A stretch of 64,000 bases of DNA from Welwitschia mirabilis (taxonomy: Eukaryota; Gnetophyta; Gnetopsida; Welwitschiales): positions 199,749,232-199,813,231 of the forward strand of contig JBOZIK010000001.1 in assembly GCA_051453625.1 (NCBI GenBank). The letters are read 5' to 3'. The notes under the pieces are model-generated. The model ran no database searches. It worked only from the letters and a program-made list of their open reading frames with translations, and was not told where the DNA came from. Shown piece by piece: positions 31,327-43,599 of this stretch. A program made the position numbers and the translations under genes. Positions within the stretch are counted from its first letter, which is position 1. Each line of letters starts with the position of its first letter.

Positions 31327-32185
31327 GTTAAGCATTAAAAAAACAGAATTTTTATATCTTAGTATAAATATACAAAGGATTTGATCAAATAATTTGGATC
31401 AGAGAATGCTAAGATAACTGACATTCCTATCTCTAGTTCTTGTAAAGTTAGTTTAGATGAACATGGAGAATAGGTAGACTAGAAACTTTAGAGAAGTATA
31501 ATAAGAATTTTATTATATCTAATTGCAAGTAGACCTGATATTATGTTTAGTATTGCTCTATGTGCAAGATACTAAACCCAACCAAAAGAATCACACTACA
31601 AGCTATTAAAAGAATAATAAGATATATATAAAAGGTACATGTGAATTTGGATTATGATATCCAACAAAGACATCTTTTAATCTTGTAGGATTTAGTAATG
31701 CAGATTGGGTTGGGTGTAAGGATAATAGAAAAAGTCTAAGTGGTAATTGTTTTTTATTAGGATTATGCTTAGTGGGATGGATTAGAAAAAAGAAAAACTC
31801 AATCTCCCTTTTAACAGTTGAAGCTAAGTATATAGCAGCAAAGAGTTCTTGTGCTCATCTCCTTTGGATGAAGTAAATGTTAAAGGATTTTGATGTAGTT
31901 GTTGAATAGGTTCCTACTTTCTATGATACTACTAGTGAAATTAATATTTCTAAAAATCCTTTTCAACATTTTAAAACTAAACATATTGATTGCAACACCA
32001 TTTTCTTAGAGACCAAGTTAAAAAAGGAAATATTTATATGAACTTTATTAGTATAGATCATCAACTTGCTGATATTTTTACTAAATCCCTGAACTTCAAT
32101 AATTTTATTTATCTTTATAATAAATTAGGATTTATCTCTTTCTCCTCTTACATTATATGGAATTTAATTAGATCTAGAATTTAGT
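31327..32185 (+). pseudogene. RT end and RNase H of the Sirevirus-like element, first copy
   Basis: Starts with a stop just after MFLGL. Decayed copia motifs follow: TDIPISSSCKVSLDEHG (31415-31465), the LLYLIASRPDIMFSIALCAR region (31510-31570), FSNADWVGCKDNRKSLSGNC (31690-31750), LTVEAKYIAAKSSCAHLLWM (31812-31872), and HQLADIFTKSLNF (32055-32095), the usual end of copia pol. RNase H degrades the RNA strand during reverse transcription. Multiple stops and small frameshifts. Confidence 0.8.
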
Positions 32186-32481
32186 TAACTAGATGTGGTT
32201 GGTTAACCAATCTAAAAACCAGTCATTCGAATCTAAAGTACTGTGATCTGCATCTTAAGGAGTCGACCTAATCCTAAACTGGTCAACTAAACTTATAGGG
32301 TTAGAATAAAATATAAAAGATAGTGGATTCAATTTCTTTATCAAATCTCACTTTATCACCCTTTTCTTTAAAATCTATTGGAGCATAAACCCTATCCATT
32401 ATCTTCTAGCTGCATGTCTCCTTTAGATTTAACTTTTTCTTATAGGTTTTCTTGTCTCTAGGCTCTTGCCACATGGTTGTA
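32186..32481 (+). other. Spacer between pol and ORF3, first copy
   Basis: Non-coding. It carries paired sequences such as GGTTGGTTAACCAATC and GGAGTCGACC...GGTCAACT, related to the repeats in the LTR of the same element. The second copy of the block has the same spacer at 35341-35655. Confidence 0.6.
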
Positions 32482-33500
32482 ATGGCTAAGAATTCCTCTA
32501 TAAGGTACAAAAAGAGGTAGCTAGTAGAGATACTTCATATTTCTACCATGAAATATCTAAGAAGCTTTAGACAAGTTTTTTGAGAAGTTTAAAAAGAAGC
32601 CAATGTGCTAAGAAAGGGTTGTTGCTCCAACAAAGCTCAGAGAACTTCTTGATATGGTGCAACTTTTACAAGATCTGAATTTGTTCAACTTTTTTGATAT
32701 TTTAGGACCTACCTATACCTTTCTCAATAGGATGTTCGATAGCAATGCTTCTTATGATGTCAACAATAAAACCCTAAAAACCTTGGTTTTGGAAAAACAA
32801 TGAGGTTATTGCAAACCTCATTTTTGCCATTACTAGTCTTCCAAAAGGAGAGTATAATGAGTTTTAACCTCTTCATAACTCCATAAAAGACAAATTTGAG
32901 ATAATAAGGAAGCTTTGTAGTAAGTTTTACAAGTGAAAAACCACCCTTTTTTCTTCTTTCTATACCCTAAAGTATAGGTTTTTGCATTTAGTATTTACCT
33001 ATAATTTCTTGCTTTTGGTAGGTCATCATGAAAAGACCTCCAACTATAAGGCATATTTGATGTATTTAGTAGGAACTAAGCACTCTATTAATGCTTCTAC
33101 CATAATGTTAAATAATATGATCTCAAAGTTGGAATATCATAAGGACTAGGGCTCTCCCATATTCAATGTTGATAGCTAACATCTATCTTCAATACAGAGT
33201 CTAGTTGCATCCAAATCTAGAAATCCTTAATCCTATATCAGCCATTAAATGTGCAATGTTCTAAAAAATCCTTTAAATCTTCTTCTCCTCTGCAAGCCTC
33301 ACTAAAGGAAACTCGTTAATACTTGAGGAGGATAGACTCTCATACTAGGCATATAAAAGAAGCTTTGATCACAGCTAGGTATGAGATTACTAGTACTTTA
33401 GAGGAATCCAGAAGCTCAACATAGAATACTACCAAAGACAATAAGGAAGAAGAAGAATATTCTAAATACAAATCAGAGGAGGAAGCTAAGGAATCTAACT
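32482..33500 (+). pseudogene. Post-pol ORF3 of the Sirevirus-like element, first copy
   Basis: Located where Sireviruses may carry an extra ORF after RNase H. The start (MAKNSSIR) matches the second copy at 35656, and homology continues to the end near 33500. Using the second copy as a guide, I read segments like FNLFDILGPTYTFLNRMFDS (near 32685-32740), HNSIKDKFEIIRKLCSKF (near 32873-32925), then FLHLVFTYNFLLLVGHHEKT and a segment on YLMYLVGTKHSINASTIML (33055-33110). The pattern of a hydrophobic 'FTYNFLP..SYHDE....YL..L.GT' block resembles the 'putative plant transposon protein' family (PF20167), often found near plant retroelements. Function unknown. Frameshifts and stops are present. Confidence 0.5.
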
Positions 33501-33576
33501 AATCTTCTCTTTTTAGTTATGTTTTTCTTTTGTTTTAATGCTTGTTTTTCTTCTCTCCTTTATCATTGATCTCAAA

Positions 33577-33676
33577 NNNNNNNNNNNNNNNNNNNNNNNN
33601 NNNNNNNNNNNNNNNNNNNNNNNNNNNNNNNNNNNNNNNNNNNNNNNNNNNNNNNNNNNNNNNNNNNNNNNNNNNN
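33577..33676. other. Assembly gap (100 N) at a duplication boundary
   Basis: A 100-N gap of arbitrary size lies exactly between the first and second RT-RNase H-ORF3 blocks, so the join is not observed. Confidence 0.99.
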
Positions 33677-35340
33677 CCTACCGCAAAATAAAATTTAATT
33701 GAAAAAGAAGAAGAAGTTCCAACAAAAGAAGTTACTACTAAAAAGTTTAAAGAACAAGCAAGAATTCTATAAGAACTTTTGTGCTAACATTTGTTATGTT
33801 TCATAAATTAAACCTAAGAATTTTAAGAAGTAGAATCCCATGAAGAATTGATGATGGTTATGTAAGATGAATACAACAATTCAAAAGGAATAATATATGG
33901 AAGCTTATTGAAAGGCCAAAGATCAAAAATGTTATTGGAACAAAGTCAATTTTCAAAAATAAATCTGAGGAGAAAAATAATGTTATCAAAAACAAAGCAA
34001 TTTTAGTGGCACAAGGCTACAATTAAATTAAAGATATTGATGTAGATGACACTTTTGCTCCTATAGCAAGGCTAAATAGCATTAGAACATTTCTATCTTA
34101 TGCAGCTTTTAAGAATATCAAAGTGTATCAAATGGATGTAAAAAGTGCCTTTTTAAATAAAACCCTAAATAAAGAAGCATCTGTAGAACAATTGTAAGGA
34201 TTTATAGATCTTCATAAACCTAATTATGTGTATAGACTTAAGAAGGCTTTATATGAGTTAAAGTAAGCTCCAAAAGCTTGGTATGAAAAATTAGCCACAT
34301 TTCTGAATGAAAATGGTTATATTCGTGGAATGGTAGATAAAGATTTATTTGTTAAGAACTTTAAAAAGTATTTTAGTATTATTTAAATTTATATGGATGA
34401 TGTCATTTGTGGTACCTCTAATGAAGTTTTACTAAAATGAATTTGCCAATATCATGACAACACACTTTGAGATGAGTACGCTTAATGAAGTTAAAATATT
34501 TCTTAGCTTAGAGATTAAGCAATCAAAACATGGAATTTTTATATTTTAGTCTACATATGCAAAGGATTTGATCAAATAATTTGGATTGGAGAATGCTAAA
34601 ATAACTACCACACTTATGTCTACTTCTTATAAAATTAGTTTAGATGAACATGGAAGATTGGTAGATAAAAAAATTTATAGAAGTATGATAGGAAGTTTGT
34701 TATATCTAACTGCAAGAAAATCTGATATTATATTTAATATTGCTATGTATGCCAAATACCAAACCCAACCAAAAGAATCACACCTACAAGTTTTCAAAAG
34801 AATAATAAGATATACAAAAGGCACATGTAACTTTGGATTATTGTATTCATTAAAGATATATTTTGATCTTACAGGTTTTAGTGATCTAGATTAGGCTAGG
34901 TGTAAGGATGATAGAAAAAGCAAAAGTGGTAATTGTTTTCTATTAGGACCATTCTTAATGGAATGGACTAGTAAAAAGCAAAATTTTATCTCCCTTTTAA
35001 CCACTAAAGCTAAGTATATAGTAGTAGGAAGTTGTTGTGCTCATCTCCTTTGGATGAAGGAAATACTAAAGGATTTTAGTGTAGTTTTTGAATAGGTTCT
35101 TATTTTCTATAATAATACTAGTACAAGTAATATTTCTAAAAGCCTTATTCAACATTCAAGAAGTAAACATATTAAATTAAGACACCATTTTCTTAGAGAT
35201 CAAGTTGAAAAGGAAATATTTCTATGAATTTTGTTAGTACAGATCATGAACTTGCTAATATTTTTACTAAACCCTTAAACTTTGATAATTTTCTTTATCT
35301 TCATAATGAACTGGCTGTTATCTCTTCATTCTATAACTAA
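33677..35340 (+). pseudogene. Second copy of RT and RNase H, Sirevirus-like element
   Basis: Repeats 30460-32190 with many differences. Motifs: NKAILVAQGYN (33990-34023), FAPIARLNSIRTFLSYAAF (34055-34110), VYQMDVKSAFLN (34123-34158), LKKALYELK.APKAWYEKLA (34240-34295), IYMDDVICGTSNEV (34388-34430), then a 102-codon open stretch (34586-34894) with MSTSYKISLDEHGRLVDKK, MIGSLLYLTARKSDIIF and IIRYTKGTCNFGLLY, and AKYIVVGSCCAHLLWMKEIL (35010-35070). The RT motif is YMDD here and YVDD in the first copy, and stops fall at different places, so the two copies diverged well before any assembly error. Confidence 0.8.
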
Positions 35341-35655
35341 TTACAAGGTGATCAACTAGATCTAGAATTTAATTGACCGAATGTGGTTAGTCGATCAGAC
35401 TGAAAACTTAGTCACTTAAATCTAAAGTACTATGATCTATGTGTCGACGAGTCGACTGGATCTTAAACTGGTTAACTAGACCTATAGGGCTATGATATGA
35501 TGGAAAAGGTGGTGGACCTTATTTCTTTATCAAATCTTACTTTATCATTCTTTCCTTTAAAATCTAATAGAGCCCCAAACCTATCCCTTGTCTTCTAGCC
35601 ACCTGTCTTCTTTTTGCAGGTTTTCTTATCTCTAAGCTCCTGCAATGTGGTTGCA
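35341..35655 (+). other. Spacer between pol and ORF3, second copy
   Basis: Homologous to 32186-32481. It contains GTCGACGAGTCGACTGG (35444-35460), an inverted pair of GTCGAC sites. Confidence 0.6.
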
Positions 35656-36703
35656 ATGGCTAAAAGTTCCTCTAGAAGGTGATAAAAAAAGGTAGTTAGC
35701 AAAGATCCTTCTTATTTCTACTATGGAATATCTGAGGAAGCGATAGAAAAGTTTGCTGATAAGTTTGAGAAGAAGCCAGTATGCTACGATAAGGTTGTTA
35801 CTATTATAGAGCTCAGAGAACTCTGTGATGTGATGCAACTCTTACAAGATCTAGATCTCTCTTACTTTCTTAATGTTTTAGGACTTGACCACCCCTTTCT
35901 CACTAGGATGTTCTATAGTAATGCTTCTTTTGATCCAAATACCGATATCTAGAAACTATGATTTTGGAGAAGAAGATGAGGGTTACTGCAAACTATATTG
36001 CTGATGTTGCTAATCTTCTAAGAGGAAACTATGACGAGTTTTAGCCTCTTCATAACTCTATAAAAGATAAAGTAAAGGTAACAAGGGATCTTTGTAATAA
36101 GTTTCACAAGTGGAAAACCACCCTTTCTACTTCTCTCTTTACCCCAAAGTATAGGCTTTTGTATTTGGTATTTACCTATAATTTCTTGCCTTTGGAAAGT
36201 TATCATGATGAGACCTCCAACTATAAGGCATATTTGATGTAGTTGATAGGAACTAATCACTCTATTGATGCTCCTATCATAATTTTGAAGACTATGGTCT
36301 CCCAGTTGGAGTATCATAGAACTAGGACTCTCCCATACTTAGTGTCGATTGCCACATCTTTCATCAATATAGAGTCTAGATGCACCTGAATATAGAAACC
36401 CTTAATCTTATATTAGCCATTAGACATGTGACATTATCTCCCATGCATATCTTTGCAACTTCTAAGAAATCCTCTAAATCTCTTTATCCCAAGCAAGCCT
36501 CACCAGAGGAGGCTCTTTCATACCTGAGGATGATAGACTCTTATACCAGGCATATGAAAGAATCTCTATATGCAACTAGGTATGAGATTGTCAATACTTC
36601 AAAGGAAGCTGGAAGCTCAGGACAGAAGGCTACTAAAGAAGAGGAATAAGAAGAATAAAAAGATTCTAAAGAAGAATTGAAGAAGAAAGACAAGGAATCT
36701 AAT
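35656..36703 (+). pseudogene. Post-pol ORF3, second copy (better preserved)
   Basis: Start ATG at 35656 (MAKSSSRR), matching 32482. Readable segments: SKDPSYFYYGISEEAIEKF (35698-35755), KKPVCYDKVVTIIELRELC (35774-35830), MQLLQDLDLSYFLNVLGLDH (35836-35895), PFLTRMFYSNASF, VTANYIADVANLLRGNYDEF, HNSIKDKVKVTRDLCNKFHK, LLYLVFTYNFLPLESYHDET (36155-36215), YKAYL, and an acidic Lys/Glu-rich tail (36600-36700). By layout it resembles the plant 'putative plant transposon protein' family (PF20167): an N-terminal helical part, then a block with a bulky-aromatic core, then a charged tail. This identification is from memory of family patterns. Two or more frameshifts separate the segments. Role unknown. 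Confidence 0.5.
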
Positions 36704-37198
36704 TGATTTTCTCTCTTTAATTATGTTTTTCTTATGTTTTCATGCTTGTTTTTCTTCTCTTCTTTATCATTAATGTCAAAAAAGGGAGTAATAGTTAGTT
36801 GTTTATTTAGCTCTACTCAATTATAACTGCTCTTGATGAGCACTTTTTTTATTGCAATGCTTAATTTCCTAATAAAAATACACTTTGTTATCATTTCTAT
36901 CTCACATTTTGGTGCACATCTATTTAATCATGAACTATAATTTTTGTTATATCTTATGGCTATTAAATAATTCTTAATCAAAATGTTTTTGTGACATATA
37001 TTTTGGATTTTACTTACTCATAAATTATACTATAAATCATTTTAAGTATAACAAAAGTTACAAACTCTCTAAAAATATCTTGTTTGATATAAATGTTCAA
37101 TATTACTTGAAAATTTAATGGACATTCCTTGAGGGAAATCTTTTCCAAAATTAATATTTTCAATTAAGTTTACCATTAATGTTAAATGAGGAGATTAT
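36704..37198 (+). other. 3' untranslated region and polypurine-type tract
   Basis: Non-coding. AAAAAAGGGAGTAATAG (36778-36794) and AAATGAGGAGATTAT (37184-37198) are purine-rich; the second lies directly before the 3' LTR and is the better candidate for the plus-strand primer. Nothing else is seen. Confidence 0.55.
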
Positions 37199-38545
37199 TG
37201 AGTTATTATTTATTAAATTTATGTTAAACTAACATTTTTTGTTTATCAAAACATGTTGTATCTAGTGGAGAAAATATTAATTATTATAGGTTAGAAGTTG
37301 AAATAATTTGTCATAATTTGAAACTGAACCTATCAATTTTTATAACTCTTGAGGGGTTGACCAGATTCTTAAGGGATTGACCACACCTAAAGCTTATACT
37401 AAAATGAACTAAATTCAGAGGGTTTAACTAGACACATATGCAGTTGACTAGACCTGAGCATCTAATACTTCACTGTTAATCTACAAGAAGTTGACTAGAT
37501 TCCTCAAGGGTTGATCAGACCTGTACATCAAAATTTTCATAGTTGATTAGCAATGGGTCAACTATATTCTTGAGGGTTCAACAAAACCTAAGCATCAAAC
37601 TTTCACACTTGATTATCAAGGGGTTAACCAGATTCCTGAGGGGTCAAATGGACCTAGAGTGATGTTTTCACCCTTTGTTAGTAAGGGGTCGATAGGACAT
37701 TTATTAGGTTGACCAAATCTGGAGTAAAAAATAGTGTTGCAATTTTTTCTTGGATAAGGGGATAATTGGATAAATATGTAAGTGACTGAATCTGTGGTCA
37801 ACTAAACCTTGAGGGGTTAACTAGACATGAAGTTATAAGAAATAGGGGTCAATTAGAAGAATATGAGGGCAACCAATCTCAGTAATCATACTAGATGGTG
37901 CAAACTAGACATTTTGAAGGGTCAACCAGTTATGATGGAAATGGGATTCTTCTATCTATTATGAACCCATTTTCTATCTATTAGAAGGTCTTTTTACTTG
38001 TAAAAAACCCTAAAAGACTCCTATATATTTGCTAAGAGTCAAAATCACTACATCACTTTTAAATGAGTATGAAATCATTTATTGTATTATTGGCATATTC
38101 TCACCTAACCAAATATGAACCAAGAGTTATTGTTATCATTGTGTACTTAGTTAAGTCAATTGCACTATATGCTTGTAGATTATACCATCTTCTTAAGTAG
38201 TGTAGCAATACTATTCTTGATCTAGAGATCAGGTGAAACCTGTTCATTTTGGCACATCATTATTATCACTTTACATTATTGCTAAGGTTGAAACTAAGCC
38301 TTAGAAAATTCCAATTGTAAATGTTACAAGTGAACCTAAAACACCTAGAAAGAGATTAAAGAAGATTCAGATTAGAAGTTAGTTATCAAGAGTGGAGTAG
38401 GAGGTTTTCTAAGCCATCATAAATCTTGTGTGCATCCTTATGGGTATTTCTATGTTTTCTATTCTTTATTTTTTTAGAATAATTAAGTTTTGTTGCATAA
38501 GCATTTTAGTGTTCATTTCGAGTAAAGATATTTTTGTGGATTTAT
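37199..38545 (+). repeat. 3' LTR of the Sirevirus-like element (end truncated)
   Basis: Starts TGAGTTATTATTTATT. Homology to the 5' LTR holds until GTGGATTTA at 38545, where the 5' LTR continues for about another 60 bp to its CCTACA end. It has the same internal repeats (37351-37690) and about 300 bp more in the middle (37740-38100), with further 'GGGTTAACTAGAC' units that the 5' LTR has lost. Confidence 0.8.
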
Positions 38546-39840
38546 AGACTCATAAACTAACATACATAGAGTAAAGATTACAGTGAAAAAACCACTAGAA
38601 CTAAGTCCACTTAGATGTACTTTATCATGTAAAGAAATTATCGCTTTGTGGAATGCTTTACATGATTAAATTTATTACTAACTTCTTAAGGTATGTACAG
38701 ATGTTGTTCATGAACTAAAAGTTTAAAGAATTTAAAGAAAAAATAAAAAATGAAGTTGGCAAAAAAAAAAAAAAGGATATCTCTACATGGACAATGGAGC
38801 TGAGTACACATTAAATAAATTTTATGATATGAGAATGTAAAATATAGAGTTGGTTAACTTGTTTAAGCAGTTCACAATAGAATGAAGTAGAAAAAAACAA
38901 GAATTAATACTTAATAATTGGGCCTTCAACATTTTATTTCATGAATTAAGCGAACGTAAGTTAATACCCTTAAATTTCATTTGAAAAGAAGTATTTACTA
39001 ACTAAATAGATGTGAAACTTGATTTCAGCCATATCAATCCCATAAATTATTATTCAAATAATTGAAAAAAATAGATATGAACTACAAAAATAATAATTAC
39101 TATGAGAAGCCACCACATCAAAATGCAAAATTTAAGTCCATAATAAAGTTTGCAATAGCTTATTCAAGATGTTAGCTTTTAACTTTGCCATTATTTGTAA
39201 TTGATCATTATGTTTTTTGATAGTATTAGATTGCTAAGTGAATAATGATTTGTTTAATCTTAAAATGCATTAATATCAGTCATAATATTTAGTTGTTATT
39301 TTTATTATCTTTTTATGATAAAATACAATGTTATTTTCTAATAATTTTGTGTTAGTAAATATTTAGATGTCACTATTAAAAACATGAATATCATTTAACA
39401 TTCATTTTTGTTTACCATTTTGACTATTGATTCTTCTTTCCTATTTACAAAGAGACCTTTGATGTTTTAGAGTTTCTTTCACATGCATTTAACCTTAACG
39501 TTATTTGTTTTCTTAAAAAGTTCTAAAATCCCAAATGTGTTGTTAGGCATATTCTTCCATTCTTATAGTAAAGTTAAGGTATGTATTATTTTTTCTTAAG
39601 CACAAAACATATGTATATGCTAAGGGTAATCTAAAATATAAATAATTTGTATAGGCTAATATAAGTAAATGGGATAGATATAAATTATGATTAAGCCATG
39701 TGTAATGAAACTATCCTTTTGAATATAATATTTAAGAATTGCATTAAAATCTAAATTTTCAAATAGACAGGAAAATTTATAGAGATATAGTTGATATGCT
39801 TCTAGTGAAAGATTATTTACCTAATTCATCTGCTATTTTC
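38546..39840 (+). repeat. Copia-derived repeat unit, copy I, right part
   Basis: Continues the unit broken at 25830. It holds a decayed copia-like integrase segment: from about 38700, a Phe-Lys-rich stretch FKEFKEKIKNEVGK, then YLYMDNGAEYTLNKFYDM (near 38780-38840), resembling the copia 'LR.DNGGEYTS.EF' core motif, and KKQELILNNWAFNILFHEL (near 38893-38950). The rest (39100-39840) is AT-rich, homologous to 41550-42090 and 57350-58990, with no recognised domain. Confidence 0.6.
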
Positions 39841-40190
39841 TCTAAACTTTTATCCTTTTTAGTCATTCTCAAACTACAACTCTAACTTCATTTTTGCCCA
39901 AGATCTTACCATCATTAAGATGATCAATAATAGTGATAAGCACAAAAGGAGGCCTGCAAGTACACTAGGTATATACATATCCCTTTGAATTTCATAAATC
40001 TCATTGGTGTATTTTGGTATAATGTTTAGTTATTTCTTTATTCTTGTTTCTAATCTCAAGCCTTAATATTTAGATTCTATAGGCAGAAATATGTGTATTA
40101 AATATACATTTAAGTGGAGTTTCATCTGATTAAAGTAGATCCTAATAATAAAGTTATATATTTATTACTCAAGAGTTTAGAGAGTCTAAA
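39841..40190. other. Unassigned DNA between repeat units I and II
   Basis: No homologue in the other copies and no open frame of note. Confidence 0.5.
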
Positions 40191-42115
40191 AGATACATTT
40201 ATAAGATTTGTAACCAAATATTTCATAGGGAATAGAACTTGCAAATGCATAGAATAGGGCATAAGATGCCTAAGAGCTTTTTAAAGAGAGAAAGTCTAGT
40301 AGCATCTATGAGAAAAAGGGCGCTTTTTTGCCTAGAACCAATGTGTCTACACCATGATTCATCTTATGCTCGAGAGATCTTATGGATTCAACAAACATTT
40401 CCTAGGAAAGATAAAGAAAAGTAATAGATGAGAAAGAAATAGAGAAATCAAGACAAACTAGGTTAAAGGGAGAATTCTCAAGAAGAGAAGGAAACCACCT
40501 CATAAGTAAGAGGTGATCAATGCCTATGGTAATGGAATATAATGGATAAAGAGGTATGAACATGAGAATTAGATACTAGAACATAGTATACAACGAATGC
40601 AAGATAAAAAACATCATTCAGATGAAAAAGCCATTCTACCATGAGCATGGAAGTGAAGAGGAGGAAGGGCAAAATCCATGTTCTGACCACCAATGACTAA
40701 TGCAAGGGAATGGTAAATTGTATTATTTTATTAATCAATATGCTAAATATACTATCCTACTATACATGGATGCATTAGTGAATTTTATTTTTTTCTCCCT
40801 TAGATGTGAGTTTAAGAAACTATTGTTATAGTCTAACTTTTAAGTGAATATTAGATATAGTCATAGTTTTAAAGAAAATAACCTTTTATTTATCTTGAGT
40901 TAATTCTAAAAGACCTTTGTTAGCTTAATATTTAATGAGATATCAGTTGTTTAGGATGTTAATACAATAAGGCTTATAAACTATCATATATAGGGTAAAG
41001 ATTAGAGTGAAAAATTCACTAGAGCTAACTTGACTTAGATGTATTTGGTCACGTGAAAAATCCTCACTTTGTGGAATGCTCTACATGATTAACTTTATTA
41101 ATAAACTATTAAGTTATTTTTAGATACCTCCATAAAAGAAAAATTTGAAATGCTTTAAAATTTTAAAGATTTTAAAGAAAAAATAAAAAATGAAGTTAGA
41201 AAAAAACTATGGTATCTCTACATGGAAAATGGAGTTAAGTATACATCAGATGAATTTTCTAATATGAAAATGTAAAATATAGAGATGGTTGATTTGTTTA
41301 AGTACTCCATAATAGAATGAAGTGAAAAAAAACAAGAATTGATACCTAGTAATTAGGCCTTTGATGTTTTATTCTATGAATTAAGTAAACTCAAACTAAT
41401 ACCTTCAAATTTCACTTGAAGGGAAGTATTCACTAAATAAATAGATGTAAAACTTATCTTGAGCCATGTTAATCCCATAAATTATTATTTAGATAATAGA
41501 AAAAAATATCAAATATAAAAATAAAATTACTATAAGAAACCATCACATCATGATGCAAAATTTAACCTTGTAATAAAGTTTGTAATAGCTTCTTCAAGAT
41601 GCTAAATTTTAACTTTGTTATAATTTATAATTAACCATTGTATTTTTTGATATTATTATATTTCTAGATGAACATTGATTGGCTAAATCATAAAACACAT
41701 TAATAGTATCAATAATACTTAGTTGTTACATCCATTATTATTTTATGAAAAAAATACAATGTTATTTTATAATAATTTTGTATTAATAAATATTTATATG
41801 TTAATGATAACAACATGAATACCATTTAGCATTGACTTCTATTTTTCATTTTGATCATTGACACTTCTTTGCTATCCATAAAGAAACCTTTAATATTTTA
41901 GAGCTTTTTTTACATGAGTTTAACCTTAATGTTCTTTCTTTTCCTCTAAATTTCTAAAATTTCAAATGAGCTATTGGATATATTCTTCCATTCCTATAGT
42001 AAAGTTGATGTATGCATTACTATGTCTTAATCATAAGACATATAGATAGGTTAGAAATGCTTCAAAACATTAAAAAACTATATAGGCTAAGATAAGTAAA
42101 TGGGAGAAATAGTGG
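40191..42115 (+). repeat. Copia-derived repeat unit, copy II (uninterrupted)
   Basis: The only unbroken copy, about 1.9 kb. It runs from CTAAAAGATACATTTATAAG through the purine-rich block (40400-40460), the segment related to 25520-25738 and 56480-56716, and the copia-like integrase segment (FKEKIKNEVRKKLWYLYMEN near 41165-41230, YTSDEFSNM near 41239-41265), to AGATAAGTAAATGGGA. Copy III starts immediately after. The 61-codon frame at 40239-40424 is inside the unit and has no support as a gene. Confidence 0.65.
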
Positions 42116-42588
42116 TGTCCAAAAGATACATTTATGAGAAATCAAGGATTTCATAGGGAATAAAACCTGCAAATGGATAGAAGAAGGCACAAGGTGTCTT
42201 GAAAATTTCTAAAATGAGAAAGTCTCATAATAACTATGAGAAAATATGTTTGTTTTTCTAGAACCAAGATGTCTATACCATAATATCTCTCATGCTTTGG
42301 AAGATCTTATGGATATCAAGAAATATTTCAAAAGGAAAATTAAGAAAAAGTAAGACAAGATAAAGAAATAGAAAAAGAGGGAAATGATAGGATAAGGGGA
42401 GAATCCTTAAGAACAGAAGATTATTACCCCATAAATAAGAGGAGATTCATGCCTATGGTGATAAAATATGATGAAGGAATAGGTTTTATCATGATCACTA
42501 AACCCTAAAACATTGTAAACAAATGCATTTAGGATGAAGAAATATCATTGAGAGGAAGAAGGCATCCTATTCCATGTCATGATGATGA
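42116..42588 (+). repeat. Copia-derived repeat unit, copy III, left part
   Basis: Begins like copy II (AAAAGATACATTTATGAG) and breaks at 42588, where the LTR of element H starts. It resumes at 56420. Confidence 0.65.
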
Positions 42589-43544
42589 TGATGAATTTTA
42601 TGTAACTCTTTCTTATTAATGAAGTGTCTTTCATTATCTTAATTATGTATTTTATTAGTAAATAGATGTTTTTATCTATCTTTATACTTACTAATTAATA
42701 GGTTATTTAGTTAGTATGTTGGTAGGTTACTATCCATATATTTCATTATTATGTTTCAGTTACAAGATGCCAAGAAGCATAAAAATAAGAGAGAAACTAA
42801 AGGTATAAAATTAGCATAACAACCCTAACCATATACCTATTCCTTCGGATAAAAGAATCGAAATAGAAAAACTAATAAGGAAATAAGAATGCGATCACCA
42901 CCAAAGGTGGGAATCTTTTTAGCAAAAAAGTTTTAGAAATTGACAAGTCAAGAAGATCAAGTTAGGAAACTATAGCTAGCCTACAAAGGTGTAAGTAGCA
43001 TTTTCCCGTACTCCATAGTATTATCTATAAAGGAGAATATAGTTTTTAACTCATCTTTATGTAATAATTGGTATTTCAGTATAAGGCTAAAAACATTTTA
43101 GTATAATTGTATGCATACTTTATTACTTAAAAAAGTAATATTACTTCTATTTTGCTCTTGTTTATATAGCTAAACATAAACTAGGATAATTCTAATACCT
43201 AGAAATAAGTATGGCTTAGCAGTCTATTTAGCCTCTATCATGTCTTATTTATTTTATTAGTTCCCCTTGGTGTAATATATAAACATAGTAATTAAGCTTT
43301 AATAAATAACCTAACTAGTTCATGTAACTTCATCACAAGACTATTGTGATGATGAATTTTCAACTAAATATTTAATTCTTAACTAGTTCTTTAGTAATCC
43401 TTTGATGTATTTTTATTTAATGATGTGTGCTTATTTTAGGTTAGTAGTAGCATAGTTTCTACATTTTTTTAGCATTATTTTATAGTTTCTAATATTATTT
43501 TGTGATACTTTCTACACTTATTTTATCATATAATCCACCCATCA
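42589..43544 (+). repeat. 5' LTR of element H
   Basis: Starts TGATGAATTTTATG, ends CACCCATCA; about 956 bp. Aligned blocks with 55462-56419 run the whole length, for example GAAGTGTCTTTCATTATC and GATACTTTCTACACTTATTT. TATATAAACATAG (near 43276-43288) may be a TATA element. The two LTRs differ at many sites, so the insertion is old. Confidence 0.9.
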
Positions 43545-43599
43545 TTTTGGGGCTAGAAGAAGAATCACTTTAAAGTCAACTAGCAGAGATGATAAAAAG

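Larger units (their letters stand above)
25831..38545 (+). mobile_element. Sirevirus-like Ty1/copia retrotransposon with internal duplication
   Basis: Order on the plus strand: 5' LTR (25831-26925), initiator tRNA-Met-type PBS (26928-26940), gag, protease, integrase, RT, RNase H, a third ORF, then a second RT-RNase H-ORF3 block after a 100-N gap (33577-33676), polypurine-type tract and 3' LTR (37199-38545, end truncated). The long LTRs, extended coiled-coil gag and post-RNase H ORF suit the Sirevirus/Maximus lineage. Nearly all genes have stops, though RT keeps YVDD. It is nested in a copia-derived repeat whose sequence resumes at 38546; about 60 bp of LTR end and some 30 bp of target are missing at that junction. 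Confidence 0.8.
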
